A stretch of 64,000 nt of DNA from Antilocapra americana (lineage: Eukaryota > Chordata > Mammalia > Artiodactyla > Antilocapridae): contig ML661885.1 in NCBI GenBank assembly GCA_007570785.1, forward strand, positions 34,777,906 to 34,841,905, read 5' to 3'. Shown here piece by piece: positions 50,073-60,759 of this stretch. The notes under the pieces are model-generated. The model made no database searches and was not told the origin of the DNA. It saw only the letters and a program-made list of their open reading frames with translations. A program made the translations under genes and the position numbers. Each line of letters starts with the position of its first letter. The first letter of the stretch is position 1.

Positions 50073-50389
50073 TTTGAGAACTTCCCTGGTGGTACAGTGG
50101 ATAAGAATCCACCTGCCAGTGGAGGGGACACAGGTTCGATCCCTGGTCCAGGAAGAGTCCACATACCATGGAGTGACTAAGCCCATGTGCCGCTGAAACT
50201 GTCCTCGCTCCAGAGCCCATGAGCTGCACCTACCAAAGCCTGCATGCCTAGAGCCTGAGCTTCACAGCAAGAGAAGCCACTGCACCTCAACGAAGAGTAG
50301 CCCCTGCTCATGTCGACTAGAGAAAGCCCTGAAGCAGCAATGAAGACTCAACACAACCAAAAATTTAAAAAAAAAAAAAATTTTTTTTT
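50073..50389 (+). mobile_element. CHR-like tRNA-Glu SINE
   Basis: Head GAACTTCCCTGGTGGTACAG, body with GAAACTGTCCTCGCTCCAGA, AGAGAAGCCACTGCACCTCA and ACGAAGAGTAGCCCCTGCTC. The tail is A14 followed directly by T9. A 7-bp repeat AATGTCC lies at about 50066-50072 and 50390-50396. Confidence 0.82.
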
Positions 50390-50529
50390 AATGTCCCCTG
50401 GGTTTGACAATGAGGAAGGCATCCGTGCATTGACTAAACTGGGTTTGTGAGCAGAAATCAGAATCGTGAGCTGGATGGATTGAGAAGTGAACAGAAGTTC
50501 TTAAAACAAGGAGTTAGGACTATCTTAAG

Positions 50530-50690
50530 ATACCTTATCCCCAGCTTTCCTGAGATACAATTGACATACAGGGATGTATAAGTTTAAAGGTACACAATGT
50601 GTTGATGGGATGCACATGCATTACAAAATTAGTAGCAGGATCGAGTGAGTTAGCACCTCCATCGGGTCACGTAATGACACTTGGCATGAA
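50530..50690 (-). mobile_element. Old L1 remnant
   Basis: TTTCCTGAGATACAATTGAC, TACACAATGTGTTGATGGGA and GAGTTAGCACCTCCATCGGG resemble the antisense of an L1M 3' region. Confidence 0.65.
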
Positions 50691-51703
50691 CGAAAGGAAT
50701 GTTTTACAGGATCAGATAGAAAGTCAGGGCTAAGAAACTCTATATTTAGATCTTCTTAAGAAGATTGTTTAGAGAGTGATGTCACAAGCTTCAGAAGTCC
50801 CGTCCTTGAAGGTGGGGGTAGACAGTGAGGAGGAGGAAAGGAATCTGTGTCACAGCATAGCCATTCAATAAACCCGATTCTGGAGTCACAGTACTTGACT
50901 CTGATCCCGTTGTTAACTCGTGTTGGCTCTGTGACTTGGCACGACCTTAGTCTCCTTGATCTAAAATGATCCCCTTATCTAAATATAAAAGAGCCCAGAC
51001 CTTTCTCCTGAACTCCAATCCCCGTCTACTAGATAATTTACCCTGAATGTCCTCTAAGGTATCTCCAAGTTAACATGTCCAAAACTTAATATCTGTCCAA
51101 TCCCCAAGCTTAGTATTCCCTTAGTATTTTTATTCGTTGAGGCTCAAACCACCATCTACCTACAAACCCAAGCCGAAAAGGCTATGCCCATCCCAAATGC
51201 CTTCATTTCCTTCACATCTCACATCTCATTGTGACCAACTCTATCAATTCCACCTCTTAATTTCACCTGTAGTACTTATGCCCTCCTTTCCTACCTTACC
51301 ACTACCATCTAAAAGTAGGTTTTCATCATCTCTTACCTAGACTTCTGCATTTCTCCACCCAGCGCCCACTCACTCGGCCTGGAATCGGACCTCCCTAGTC
51401 CAGATTGAGGAATCAGGCTCCTAGGTGTAGGGGAGTGGGGGTGGCGGAAAGCAGAACAGCCGTCCATTGGCTAGAATTTGGCTCAGTAAGCACCTGCAAT
51501 TAATTTTCTCAGAGGGTGGGAGGGGCATTTAGGTTACCCTAGGCTGCCACCATAGTAACCAGACTTGGTGAATGGGGCTGCCGTTTCACTCTCCCTGCAG
51601 GAGAGGTGGAAATAATCTGGGTCTGCCTTACTTTCAACTAGTTAATGAAGCTAATTGACTGGAACTTCTGTGTTAGAAGAGTCTAAAGGAAATGGGGGAG
51701 TGA
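50691..51703. other. Non-coding DNA with weak L2/MIR traces
   Basis: CTCCAAGTTAACATGTCCAA (near 51065) resembles an L2 3' segment; 50880-50990 resembles MIR. No gene. Confidence 0.4.
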
Positions 51704-51717
51704 CCAGAGAGCCTACA

Positions 51718-51837
51718 TGTGTTAGTCGCTCAGTTGTGCCCAACTCTTTGCAGTACCATGGCCTGCAGCCCTCCAGGCTCCTCCTTCCATGGGATTTTCC
51801 AAGCAAGGATACTGGAGTGGGTTGCCATTTGCTTCTC
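51718..51837 (-). mobile_element. Solo Bov-A monomer with target duplication
   Basis: A 120-base Bov-A body without a tRNA head, flanked by perfect 14-bp repeats CCAGAGAGCCTACA at 51704-51717 and 51838-51851. Confidence 0.93.
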
Positions 51838-51959
51838 CAGAGAGCCTACAGAGACCCCCAAATATCCTGCCCTTGGTAAGAGTTTCTTTAAGATAAAAGA
51901 ATAAAAATGGTCTCAGCCTCTTCTCTTGCCCACACACCATCCTTGAATCTGTTCTCCAT

Positions 51960-52286
51960 GTGTGCTGTGCTTAACTGGTTCTGACTCTTTGCAACCCCAT
52001 GGACGGTAGCCCTCCATGCTCCTCAGTCCATGGGGATTCTCCAGGCAAGTATACTGGAGTGGATTGTCATGCCCTCTTCCATGGAATCTTCCCAACCCAG
52101 GGATCAAACCCAGGTCACCCACATTGCAGGCAGATTCTTTACCAACTGAGCACCAGCAAGGCCCAAGAATACTGGAGTGTGTAGCCTATCCCTTCTCCAG
52201 GGCATCTTCCCCGCCCAGGAATTGACCAGAGGTCACCTGCATTGCAGGTAGATTCTTTGACAGCTGAGCTACCAGGGAAGCCCCTA
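51960..52286 (-). mobile_element. Two-headed compound Bov-tA SINE
   Basis: Minus strand: a first head and Bov-A start at 52165-52286, a second full head and Bov-A body at 51960-52164. Repeats TTCTCCAT at 51952-51959 and 52287-52294 enclose the whole, as for the copy at 4283-4589. Confidence 0.88.
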
Positions 52287-52319
52287 TTCTCCATACTTCT
52301 GACAAAGTGAATGCATTAA

Positions 52320-52485
52320 AATGCAGTTCTGATTATGCCATTCTTCAGGTTAAAACTTTACAGCGTTTGGATAAAATCTACATTTCTTATCAGGGCTTTC
52401 AAGTTCCTCCACAATCTGACCTTACTTAACTCTCTGGCTACAAACTTCACTGTATTTCCTTCTCTGGTTTCCACTGCAGTAGGAG
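52320..52485 (+). repeat. L2 LINE fragment
   Basis: TTAAAACTTTACAGCGTTTG, GGGCTTTCAAGTTCCTCCAC and AATCTGACCTTACTTAAC match the L2 3' region. It probably continues at 53400-53660. Confidence 0.7.
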
Positions 52486-52599
52486 GTAGCAGTGCTCTTA
52501 AGAGGAGAACCCCATTTGTTTAGAGAGACTTTATTATGCTGCTTGAATATGCAGAGGCAATGGCACCAAGGGTGGGGAATAAAGAGGTGAAGACAAAGG

Positions 52600-52806
52600 G
52601 AACTAAGGACTTCCCTGGTGGTCCAGCAGCTAAGAGGCTGTGCTCCCAATGCAGGGTGGCCAGGTTCAATCACTAGTCAGGGAACTGGATCCCACATGCT
52701 GCAGCTAAGAGTTCACATGCTACAACTAAAAATCCCATGTGCCACAACTAGGACAACTGAGATGCAGTACAGCCAAATGTTAAATATAAGTAAGCATTTT
52801 TTAAAA
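52600..52806 (+). mobile_element. CHR-like tRNA-Glu SINE
   Basis: Head GGACTTCCCTGGTGGTCCAG, body GGGAACTGGATCCCACATGC with CTAAGAGTTCACATGC-type repeats, A-rich tail. Target duplications AGACAAAGG at 52591-52599 and 52807-52815. Confidence 0.88.
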
Positions 52807-52815
52807 AGACAAAGG

Positions 52816-53395
52816 AGGCAAGCAGCCATGTCTGGGGGCAGGTGACGGTCTGGAGAGCAGAGTGGCCAAGGCAGGGTGAAGAACGGGTGGAGGAGAGTCA
52901 GAGGGGAAGCAGTTGGGGGCCTAGCAAGGGGAGAGCGTGGTAGGACCCTGCAGACCATTTCGAGGATTTTGACTTTTGCTCTGAAGCAAAAATAAACATA
53001 GAAAGATTTTCAGCAAAGTGATACAATCTGACTTAGGTTTTTAAAGGATCTGACTAACGTTGGGAATGCACCAGACAAGAGTGAAGGCAGGGAGACTAGT
53101 TAAGGAGATGATGCAATGATTCACAGAAGAGCTGATGGTGGCTTGAAAGCTATTAGTTGAGAAGGTGGGGAGGCTAAGGTCAGTAAAGATGGTGAGAAAT
53201 GGTCACATTCTGGATACATCCATGCACGTCTAAGATAGACCACTAGACTCTTTCTGTTTACATTGAGTGGAGGGGGATGTGCATCATTTTCTTTGGTTCT
53301 TAAAAGAAAGGTGACCCCATCAGTCTGTAGTTTGTAGGGAAACTCAGGTTTCACTTCAGTAAGACATGCTATTTCCTCCCCCGTGCCTTGAATTT
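52816..53395. other. Non-coding DNA, nothing recognised
   Basis: Purine-rich; no supported gene or repeat. Confidence 0.5.
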
Positions 53396-53399
53396 TTAA

Positions 53400-53665
53400 G
53401 GTTCTCTCTGGGGCTTACTCTCACCCAGCTTCTTCCGCTGGACAATAACCCATCATGCTCAGCTCAAGCAGCACCTTCTTTTGAAGGCCTTCCCTAACCC
53501 CAAAGATATTACTATGACTTCAGATACACCGCTATTATAACCTGTATATCATAATCAGAACACCCAATTGCTCACTTTCTCCATGTCCTGCTGGGAGGTT
53601 CATTAGGGCAGACACTGGTCAGATTCCTCTCTTGACACCCATCCCCTCCATAGCACACACGTGGT
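53400..53665 (+). repeat. L2 LINE 3' fragment
   Basis: CAAGCAGCACCTTCTTTTGAAGGCCTTCCCTAACC-type text and the GGAGGTTCATTAGGGCAGAC motif are the L2 3' end. Confidence 0.7.
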
Positions 53666-53754
53666 GCTTAGTGACTACACGGGTGCACAAGATATCACGT
53701 AGTAAGGTACAGACGGGTGGCTTCAGTGGAGCTCAGTGGTTTATAACCCCTATC

Positions 53755-53880
53755 CCTCAGGATCACATTAAGATCTTAAATCACATGAGGATCACCTGTG
53801 GCGCTTTAAAACAACAGCCGGCGCAGAGCTGTAATACACCCAGAGATGGCCATGTTACTATCTTACCCAGTGGTGAAGAC
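53755..53880 (+). repeat. MER5A-like fragment
   Basis: GAGGATCACCTGTGGCGCTT and TTAAAACAACAGCCGGCGC follow a MER5-type hAT remnant. Confidence 0.45.
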
Positions 53881-53882
53881 AG

Positions 53883-54080
53883 CCTTCCCAGGTGGTGCTA
53901 GTGGTAAAGAACCCACCTGCCAATGCAGGGTAGATGTAAGAGACGCGGGTTCAATCCCTGGGTCAGGAAGATAGCCTGGAGGAAGGCATGGCAATCCACT
54001 CCAGTATTCTTGCCTGGAGAATAGGGTCACAGAGAGGCAGACACGACTGAAGCAACGTAGCAGGCTTGCACGCACACAGT
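53883..54080 (+). mobile_element. Bov-tA SINE with internal deletion
   Basis: Complete head; the Bov-A body jumps from TGCCTGGAGAATA to GGGTCACAGAGA and lacks about 40 bases. The tail is CA-rich. Confidence 0.88.
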
Positions 54081-55935
54081 GGTAAAAAAAAAAGAAAACT
54101 GAGCATGTTGATTCATCTATCACCCTTTTCAGTTTATAAAACACTTCGATATACATAACTAATTCTCACACCACGTCCAGGACAAAGAAGACTTCTACAA
54201 GTAGAAAGAGCAAAAACTAATTGTCTCAGCACAGACAAAGCTTCTCCTCTACATGCACTCCTGTTCAATCATACATTTCCAAAATAGGAAGAAAAAGGCT
54301 TTTGCAGTTGTAATTCCAGAGCCACCCAAACTCTAAAGGAAAGGAGTAAAAAGTGAAGGCAAATGATAGCAAGCTTTGACTAAGACCTTTTAACTTTGCC
54401 TGGATGGTATTGGGAAGCGGTTAGAGTGTTTTGATCAGCTGAGTGAGACATGAATTGAGTTTTAAGGTAAACAAGGGAGATGTGTACAGATGGATTTGCA
54501 TAGAGCAAAATGAGGAGTGAAATATATTAAGGAGATATTGCACTAATTAAGTGGGGGATGGTCAGACCAAACCAGCTGTTGATTTCACTTTACTTTCACT
54601 GAACTATAGGTTGACTCTATACTATTGAAAGATTAGAGCAATTAGAAACATTATACTTTAATGGGTATTGTCAGTTCAGCATGTTACTCAGTTTAACGAG
54701 ATACACTTCTAAATTGTGCAGTTTGGAGTTAATAGAGTAAGCGTGAATTGAACCAAGTTAATATTAATAACATCGTGAAGACTGAACAACTATTATTCAA
54801 AGAGTGAATTTAGTCATAATTACAAGGCCAGTTTCTGAGACACCACCATTTAGACTTACTATCATAAGCATTTATGTGTTTGTTTCCTAAATTAAACCAA
54901 TGTGGCTATAGTTTGATCATGGTTTCTGTGACATGTGTTCTCTAAAGCTTTCTTTGGTCTCTAGCAATGTATGTAAAGTATTGTTTATGATGTAAAAGCT
55001 TATGCTGTATTATAAATACATACTGAGGTTTGATGTGCCAACTGTGAATCAAGGTCATTTATTTAGAAGGTGGCATCATTAGCCTCAGTAAGAGTGTAAA
55101 GAACATTGTGAACCACTTCCACAAGGTGTTCTTAGGCAGTGTTTATTGGACACTGTGTTAATTGCTTCACAAACATCTTCTCATATGAATACACAAACAG
55201 TGCTGGAGAAAGCCATGTTTCTGCCATTTTCAGAAAGTGCAATTGAGAAGTCAGCTTTCCTGGTACACAGATCCTGAATGGAGATCCAGAATGCAAAACC
55301 AATCTGTCTGAACCCATACCTGGGCTATTGGTTACCACACCCTTGAGACCTGCATGTGGAGGGAGTGTCTGCTGGCCCCCACAGCCTCTAGAAGCTAGAA
55401 GCAGGGTTAAGTAAGGCCTGTCTCCAGAGACAGCTCGGTGCTAGGTCCCCCCTGCCCCCCGCCACAATTTTATCTTTGTGTACAGATTTGCTCAACAATC
55501 ACTGAATTTCTAGGACAGGTTCAGGTAACCAAAGAGCCTTTATCAGTAGTTTATATTGTCTCAACCCAAAGTATGCTGCAAACCCAGTCTGGGGCCAAAT
55601 TGGAAATAACATCTTTCTAAAGATAGGCTTAGAAATCCTCATCCAATCATTTAAGATGTTTCCTTTCTCAGGTAGCCCAGGATGAGTTAAACCTGGCTGC
55701 TAGGCCACCATTCACAGGGTTAGCCAAGAAAACAGGATACAGGCCATCAAAAACAAGACCAACCCCTCCTCATTTTATGGCACAAGTTTCACAACGCAAA
55801 TCACCTGTATTCAAAGGTAAACTTAAAAAACTTTGTAAGATACACATGCCATCAAAAGTGGGATCACTGCCCTTGGTAAGGCAGCAGCTACAGGATCCAC
55901 CGCCACACGTAAGATACATCAAAAAAGACTAGCTG
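54081..55935. other. Non-coding DNA, mostly single copy
   Basis: About 1.85 kb with no recognised transposon and no credible ORF. AT-rich to 55100. Confidence 0.45.
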
Positions 55936-56212
55936 CTATTGGGCCACAGAGAGCGGTACTAAGTCCAGTACATGCAGTTCCATTTCTCGCAGATTGCTTT
56001 CTGCTTCTGGAAGCTGCTTAATGTTTCTGGTTATGATAGCGATTAAGTTCTCCTTGACAGTATCATCTGCTTCATGGTTTTCCACTTATTGCAACCTTTT
56101 CCCCAGAATGCCAGTAGGTTAATAGCTCTCCTCTCAGCAGCCGCTGCCTCCTCTGGTCTTCCAAGCCACCACGAGGGTTCCCTCTGTCCTTTGTGCTCCT
56201 GGGTGTAGCCAT
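55936..56212 (-). pseudogene. Unidentified gene-like stretch, possibly a decayed retrocopy
   Basis: From an ATG at 56210-56212 in good context the minus strand reads MATPRSTKDRGNPRGG, then loses frame. A later 50-codon stretch in another frame reads NHEADDTVKENLIAI, then NIKQLPEAESNLREMELHV, and stops at 55936-55938. The second part has the regular charged and leucine pattern of a real helical protein. I cannot name the parent gene. It is broken by at least two frame changes and shows no introns, so a processed pseudogene is the best guess; chance is possible. Confidence 0.35.
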
Positions 56213-56625
56213 TTTGGCTTCGCTCTAGTTTTCAAAGCTTCACAGGTCATCCTAATATGCTTAAGACCCTAATGTGATCCTCAGTGATTGGAAACCATTG
56301 AGCTCCCTATTCCAGGAGTTTCCAGGAAGGCACCTGTGCTCAACTCTTTGGTAATTACTACCAAGTAGCTAAGACCTCACCTGACCCCCGACCAGGCTGA
56401 GGGAAACCTTTCAGACACTGCTTTAAAGGCCTCACTATAAATTACCTTAAAATAAAACACTATAAATAAGCATTCCCTTTGCAGCCTCCAGTCCCTACCA
56501 GTCACCCCACTTGACCCTCCCACCTAAAGATGCACCCCGACCTGGGGTTCAGCATCAGTCCTGTCCCAGGTCACACAGAACTATCTAAGGAGTTTTAATT
56601 CTCTAATTCCACGGCTCGACCTCAA
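56213..56625. other. Non-coding DNA, nothing recognised
   Basis: No supported gene or repeat. Confidence 0.5.
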
Positions 56626-56627
56626 GA

Positions 56628-56775
56628 TGATAATAACAATAGCTGCTTATCAAGCTTCCATGTGCCAGGCTTGGAGTTCAGTGCTTCACGTGTGTTTCTC
56701 TTAATTCTCACGCTGACTCTGTGAGCTAGATTCTCTGATACTCCTGAAGAAACTGAATCTTGGAAAAACTGGATA
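56628..56775 (+). repeat. MIR SINE fragment
   Basis: CATGTGCCAGGCTTGGAGTT, TTAATTCTCACGCTGACTCT and AAGAAACTGAATCTTGGA are in MIR order. Confidence 0.75.
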
Positions 56776-57840
56776 ACATGCTAACCCGCAGTCTGGATTT
56801 TCACCTGGCTCTGACGACCACAGGGTTCATGGGCTCGGTTCCCCTCACTGCTCCACGTCTCCACGTAAATGCACCAGCATTTCTGCAACTCCAGGGGAAA
56901 CTCCTTCTCACCACAATCCGCCTCTTCGCCAGTCCTTTACCAGCTAATGTCACCTCCTCACACCTGTCACTCAGACTGAAACCTCTAGATCATTCCCCAA
57001 CACCCATCACCCATGGCAACTAGTGAGTCTGCTGTGACCCTCAACGGCTCCCAAACTTTCTTCTCTTCTTTCAGATCCTTCTCTCAGAACCATTCTTTAC
57101 AGTTCCTTCCAAGATTATTTTCAAAACCCCTGTAAACAATCTCCCTATCCTAGTCTAGTCTTTTTCAAATCCACACCCCACCCTCGCTGGTTTTTGATTT
57201 GACCATTTGATAACGTGAAGTTGATATCACATTGAGGTTTAAATTTTTTTAATGATGCCATGAGTCTCATTTGATAAAATACTGATTCCTTAGCAAGGTC
57301 TTCTTCAAAATATAGCTCCAACTTATTTCTCACGTGTGCCCTGGCCTCTTGTCCTTACCCCATCAACACTGTATTTTCTTCTCTAAAGTTGAGAAACTGG
57401 GGCCCGCAGAATCTGGTCCAAGAACTGTATAGGTTCACCTTGTACTATTGTGTGTAGGTTGTGTGTATTAGCCATCACCATGTAAAGAATTCTTCACCAT
57501 GTAAGGAACTGGGAGAGTTCATGTAAAAACCCAGATTTCTTACTTCTCTTGAGACATTACTTCACCTGTTTCCCATGTCCTCACACCCACAGTTGTGCTC
57601 CAACCCAACTTACCCCACGTGTTGAATGACCCATGTGGTCCTCCAGGTGTTTGAGGTTATGGTCTCTGCTGGGCCATGAGAAGGTCTCAGGGCATACCAT
57701 AACTTGGTAACTTTGTTCATGCCATTTCTGCAGGTCAGTGTGCCCTTTCTCTCCCTGGTAACATTTTGAGGGGCTCAGATAAAGGACCACCATTTCTGTG
57801 AAGTCTTCCCAGTAAAACATTCACCTGTGCTCAATAAAGC
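56776..57840. repeat. Diverged L2 traces in non-coding DNA
   Basis: Parts near 57020-57140 and 57270-57370 (CCAACTTATTTCTCACGTGT) read like an L2 3' region. The frame at 56760-57023 is not a supported gene. Confidence 0.4.
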
Positions 57841-57849
57841 TTTCTAATG

Positions 57850-58047
57850 TTCAGTTGCTCAGTTGCATCCAACTCTTTGCAACCACTATAGCCCACCAGG
57901 CCCCTCTGTCCATGGGATTTCTCCGGCAAGAATACCGGAGTGGGTTGCCAGTTCCTTATGCAGGGGATCTTCTGACTCAGGCATTGAACCTCCTTCTCCT
58001 GCACTGGCAGGTGGATTCTTTACCGCCAGCCCACCTGGGAAGCCCCA
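57850..58047 (-). mobile_element. Bov-tA SINE
   Basis: Complete on the minus strand with perfect duplications TTTCTAATG at 57841-57849 and 58048-58056. Confidence 0.94.
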
Positions 58048-58968
58048 TTTCTAATGCAGCTCTCCCCAAACTGTTAAAGGCAGTTGTATGCACAGCTCTC
58101 TGCTGGCTAGATGCGAAGACCTTGAAAGCAAATTCTGCTTTGATCAGTTTCACACCCTTCCTCACACCAATCACCATCAGGCCTCACCCTTGTATTCTTT
58201 CCATGAACACTGAGTTAAGTAAATTCAGTTGAAATCAAAAGCCCTTTTTTGATGTCCATTAAAATCTTCTCATTCCTACTTTTCTGTAACTAAACCATAA
58301 AAGGAATTATTTATTTATACAGAAAGGATCAATGAAATTATTATTTCATATGAGCTTTGAGCAAATGTGGGTTTCTGAAGTTTCTTTAGTAAGATTATAT
58401 CGCTGGTGATGAGAGCTGACCTTACCTGATTTCTAAGCATGTCATGAAGAGAAGTGTATAAATATTAGCTCCCTCCTTTCCCTAGTATCATCAATATGAT
58501 CAAATAATTATTAATATTTTATAACACATTCACACCACAAATTTATTAGGTGGTAAATACTTCATTAATCAGGTCTACATCTTCACCTAGTTTCTAATCT
58601 TGTGTCTCATAGGAAACTCACAATGTAAACTACTTAGTTCGCTATATCTTTGTCTTTTTTTATATTCATTTCTTTTATACCTTCTTTTAAAGCAGAAGAA
58701 TGTTGAACTCAAGAATCTAGATCTAGGTTGAGAAAGAAGATAAAACATTTCTTATAAGAGACATAGTAGGTAGCATACAGACCTTTCTGTAGGGAAGGAA
58801 TGCCCAAAGCAGACATGAGGAGGAAAGGGATTTTACGCTCTCTTCTGAAGAAGCTTAAATGAAGGACCACATGACTGAAGGACCACAGTTGTCGTGGAAG
58901 TAAAATCTCAGAAGGAATGACCAGATTCTTTCAGGAGTTTCCTGGTTTTTGCCAAGACTATCTGCTGA

Positions 58969-59396
58969 CAGCTGTAAGTCCCAGGCAGCTAGCTGCAATG
59001 CCTGTTAATATGTGAAAGACTATTAACATTTTGCTGTTTTCATTCTCCCCCTGTAAGAAGTGAATGTGGAACAGGTGTGGACAGGGAAGCAGAAAAGTTC
59101 CTTTGAGAGTTATAAATCAGCCTGATCCTGGGTTGAGGGCATGGATGTCTCTGAAGAATCCCATTCCTTTCCCAAGGCATTCCAAGTGGGTAAAGGGAAT
59201 CTAACAGAAACCAAACAGCCTGCAGTGTGTCTACATTCCAAGAAAGAACGCCAGAAGTTTCAGAATCAGATTGAAATCTTTGTCATAGTTTTCTCCTCAT
59301 GTGATCCAATTTCCTCTTAATCAACTGGGATTTTGTCTCTGCATTATTGGACCACAGTTAACATTATCAGATGCTGTTTAACACTAAAAACAGCTG
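58969..59396. promoter_or_regulatory. Candidate muscle enhancer: clustered E-boxes, TEAD and MEF2-like motifs
   Basis: In about 430 bases there are E-boxes CAGCTG (58969 and 59391) and CAGGTG (59072), TEAD/M-CAT motifs CATTCCT (59162) and CATTCCA (59178 and 59234), and CTAAAAACAG (59384), one base from the MEF2 consensus and overlapping the last E-box. The stretch contains no recognised transposon and lies 1.4-1.8 kb upstream of the muscle gene ABRA. Its role as an enhancer is inferred from motif density and position only. Confidence 0.4.
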
Positions 59397-60517
59397 ACAG
59401 ATTTCTAGATAGAGTATTAAGTCATCTTCCCAACTGTCTTAATCTTAGGAGGTAAATGACCTACAGGATGAAAAACTGACAACACTGAAAAAAAATTTGT
59501 CTCAATTTCAGAAGTAATTAAGTTCTTATCTTTTTTTAATGCTCCTGGACAGCAATTTTCAATCAGTGTGTTTAACTGCATGCCAAGATTGGAGGAAAGT
59601 ATAAAAATCTATAGAACTGTGGTATGAAAAAAAATTCTATTTGTCTTACTCTAAGAAATAGTCAATGCTGAAGCCTGCACATTTTTACCTGGTTTAGGAC
59701 ACAACCTAGATAGTTCTTTCTCTGTACAAATGACCCATCTAGGCAGTTAAAACAAACCAAAAAACTATATTCCAGTCTTTGTTCTCAGAACTGAAAGTAT
59801 GACTTTTTCTGCATGAACCTAAAGTTATGCCAAGGAAGTTTGTGATATTAAAAACAAACAGCCAAGCGGGGCTTGCTTCTGATAACATTCACTTACTTTG
59901 TCTTTAAATAGTCTTATTTAACAAAATATTTGAAAACATTTGTTGTAATAACAGTCTCTGAAGTTCATCATGTGTATAGGTCTCAATATAAAGATTTAAA
60001 AAAATGATAATTGGACCAAAATTTTGACTATTGTCTTGTATTAATACAACTTGTCTATAAAGTAATTCAAACTTGGAATCAAAATACTAGGCCCTTTTCT
60101 CCCCTCTTATGTGGGCCTTGGTTTTCTCATCTGGTAAATGGAGCTTGGATGAGATGACCTCTAAGGTCGACATCAAATAGAGTTGAAGACAAAAGAAAGA
60201 GGCAGTAGGATGCCTTTGAGAAGCAGGATGAAAAGAGGCAGGTGCTTTGCATCAGACATCTGGGTTCCAGTCTTAGATATTATTAGCTATGGGAAGTATG
60301 CGTCATTGTATTCAGCCATAAAACGGGACTAATTACAGCTGTATGGAGGACCGCTGAGGTTTCAATGGAAATAAGCCTATTATGTTCCCAGCACAACTTG
60401 TACAGGTATTTTATGCTCCTATAAACGGTAGGACTACATTTTAAGGTCAAGAAAAACCCAAGGCTGAGCACATGATCAGATCTAGTAGTTTCCACTTGGA
60501 GAAGAAAGGGCAGGATC

Positions 60518-60523
60518 CTATCA
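60518..60523 (-). promoter_or_regulatory. GATA motif in the ABRA proximal promoter
   Basis: CTATCA on the plus strand is TGATAG on the minus strand, a WGATAR match about 240 bases upstream of the ATG. GATA4 has been linked to cardiac expression of this gene, so the site is a plausible element. A six-base motif is expected by chance every one to two kilobases. Confidence 0.3.
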
Positions 60524-60684
60524 CTGTCCTTTACTAAGAGAGACATCCCTCTGCTGTGATGAAACTGGAGCCCACAGGGTTTAAAAAAAGCGCACCGTCA
60601 GGGGGAAGGCACCGCATCTTGGCAAGAAGAGCTTAGCATAGTTTCCACAGCCACCCAACTCTCTTCCCACCCCACACCCCACTT

Positions 60685-60694
60685 CTATTTAAAT
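60685..60694 (+). promoter_or_regulatory. ABRA: TATA-like box of ABRA
   Basis: The sequence CTATTTAAAT lies about 66-75 bases before the ATG. TATTTAA is an accepted TATA variant, and transcription would then begin near 60715, leaving a 5' UTR of about 45 bases. It also resembles a MEF2 site but with two mismatches to YTAWWWWTAR, so TBP binding is the simpler reading. No transcript data were available to fix the start site. Confidence 0.55.
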
Positions 60695-60759
60695 CCTGGG
60701 CCCTCCACCGGTCCACACTCATTTTAGCCAGTACCCAGGCTCTCAGCAGAGAAGGTGGC

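Larger units (their letters stand above)
58057..60684. other. Upstream flank of ABRA, repeat-poor
   Basis: About 2.6 kb without a young transposon. It contains the motif cluster at 58969-59396, a near-MEF2 site CTTTAAATAG at 59902-59911, and diverged MIR pieces at about 60110-60170 and 60245-60420. Likely holds part of the ABRA control region. Confidence 0.5.

Noticed and set aside
53695..53705. Short exact words shared between distant sites as candidate regulatory repeats
   Set aside because: After removing SINE and LINE copies, shared words were no longer than chance would give.
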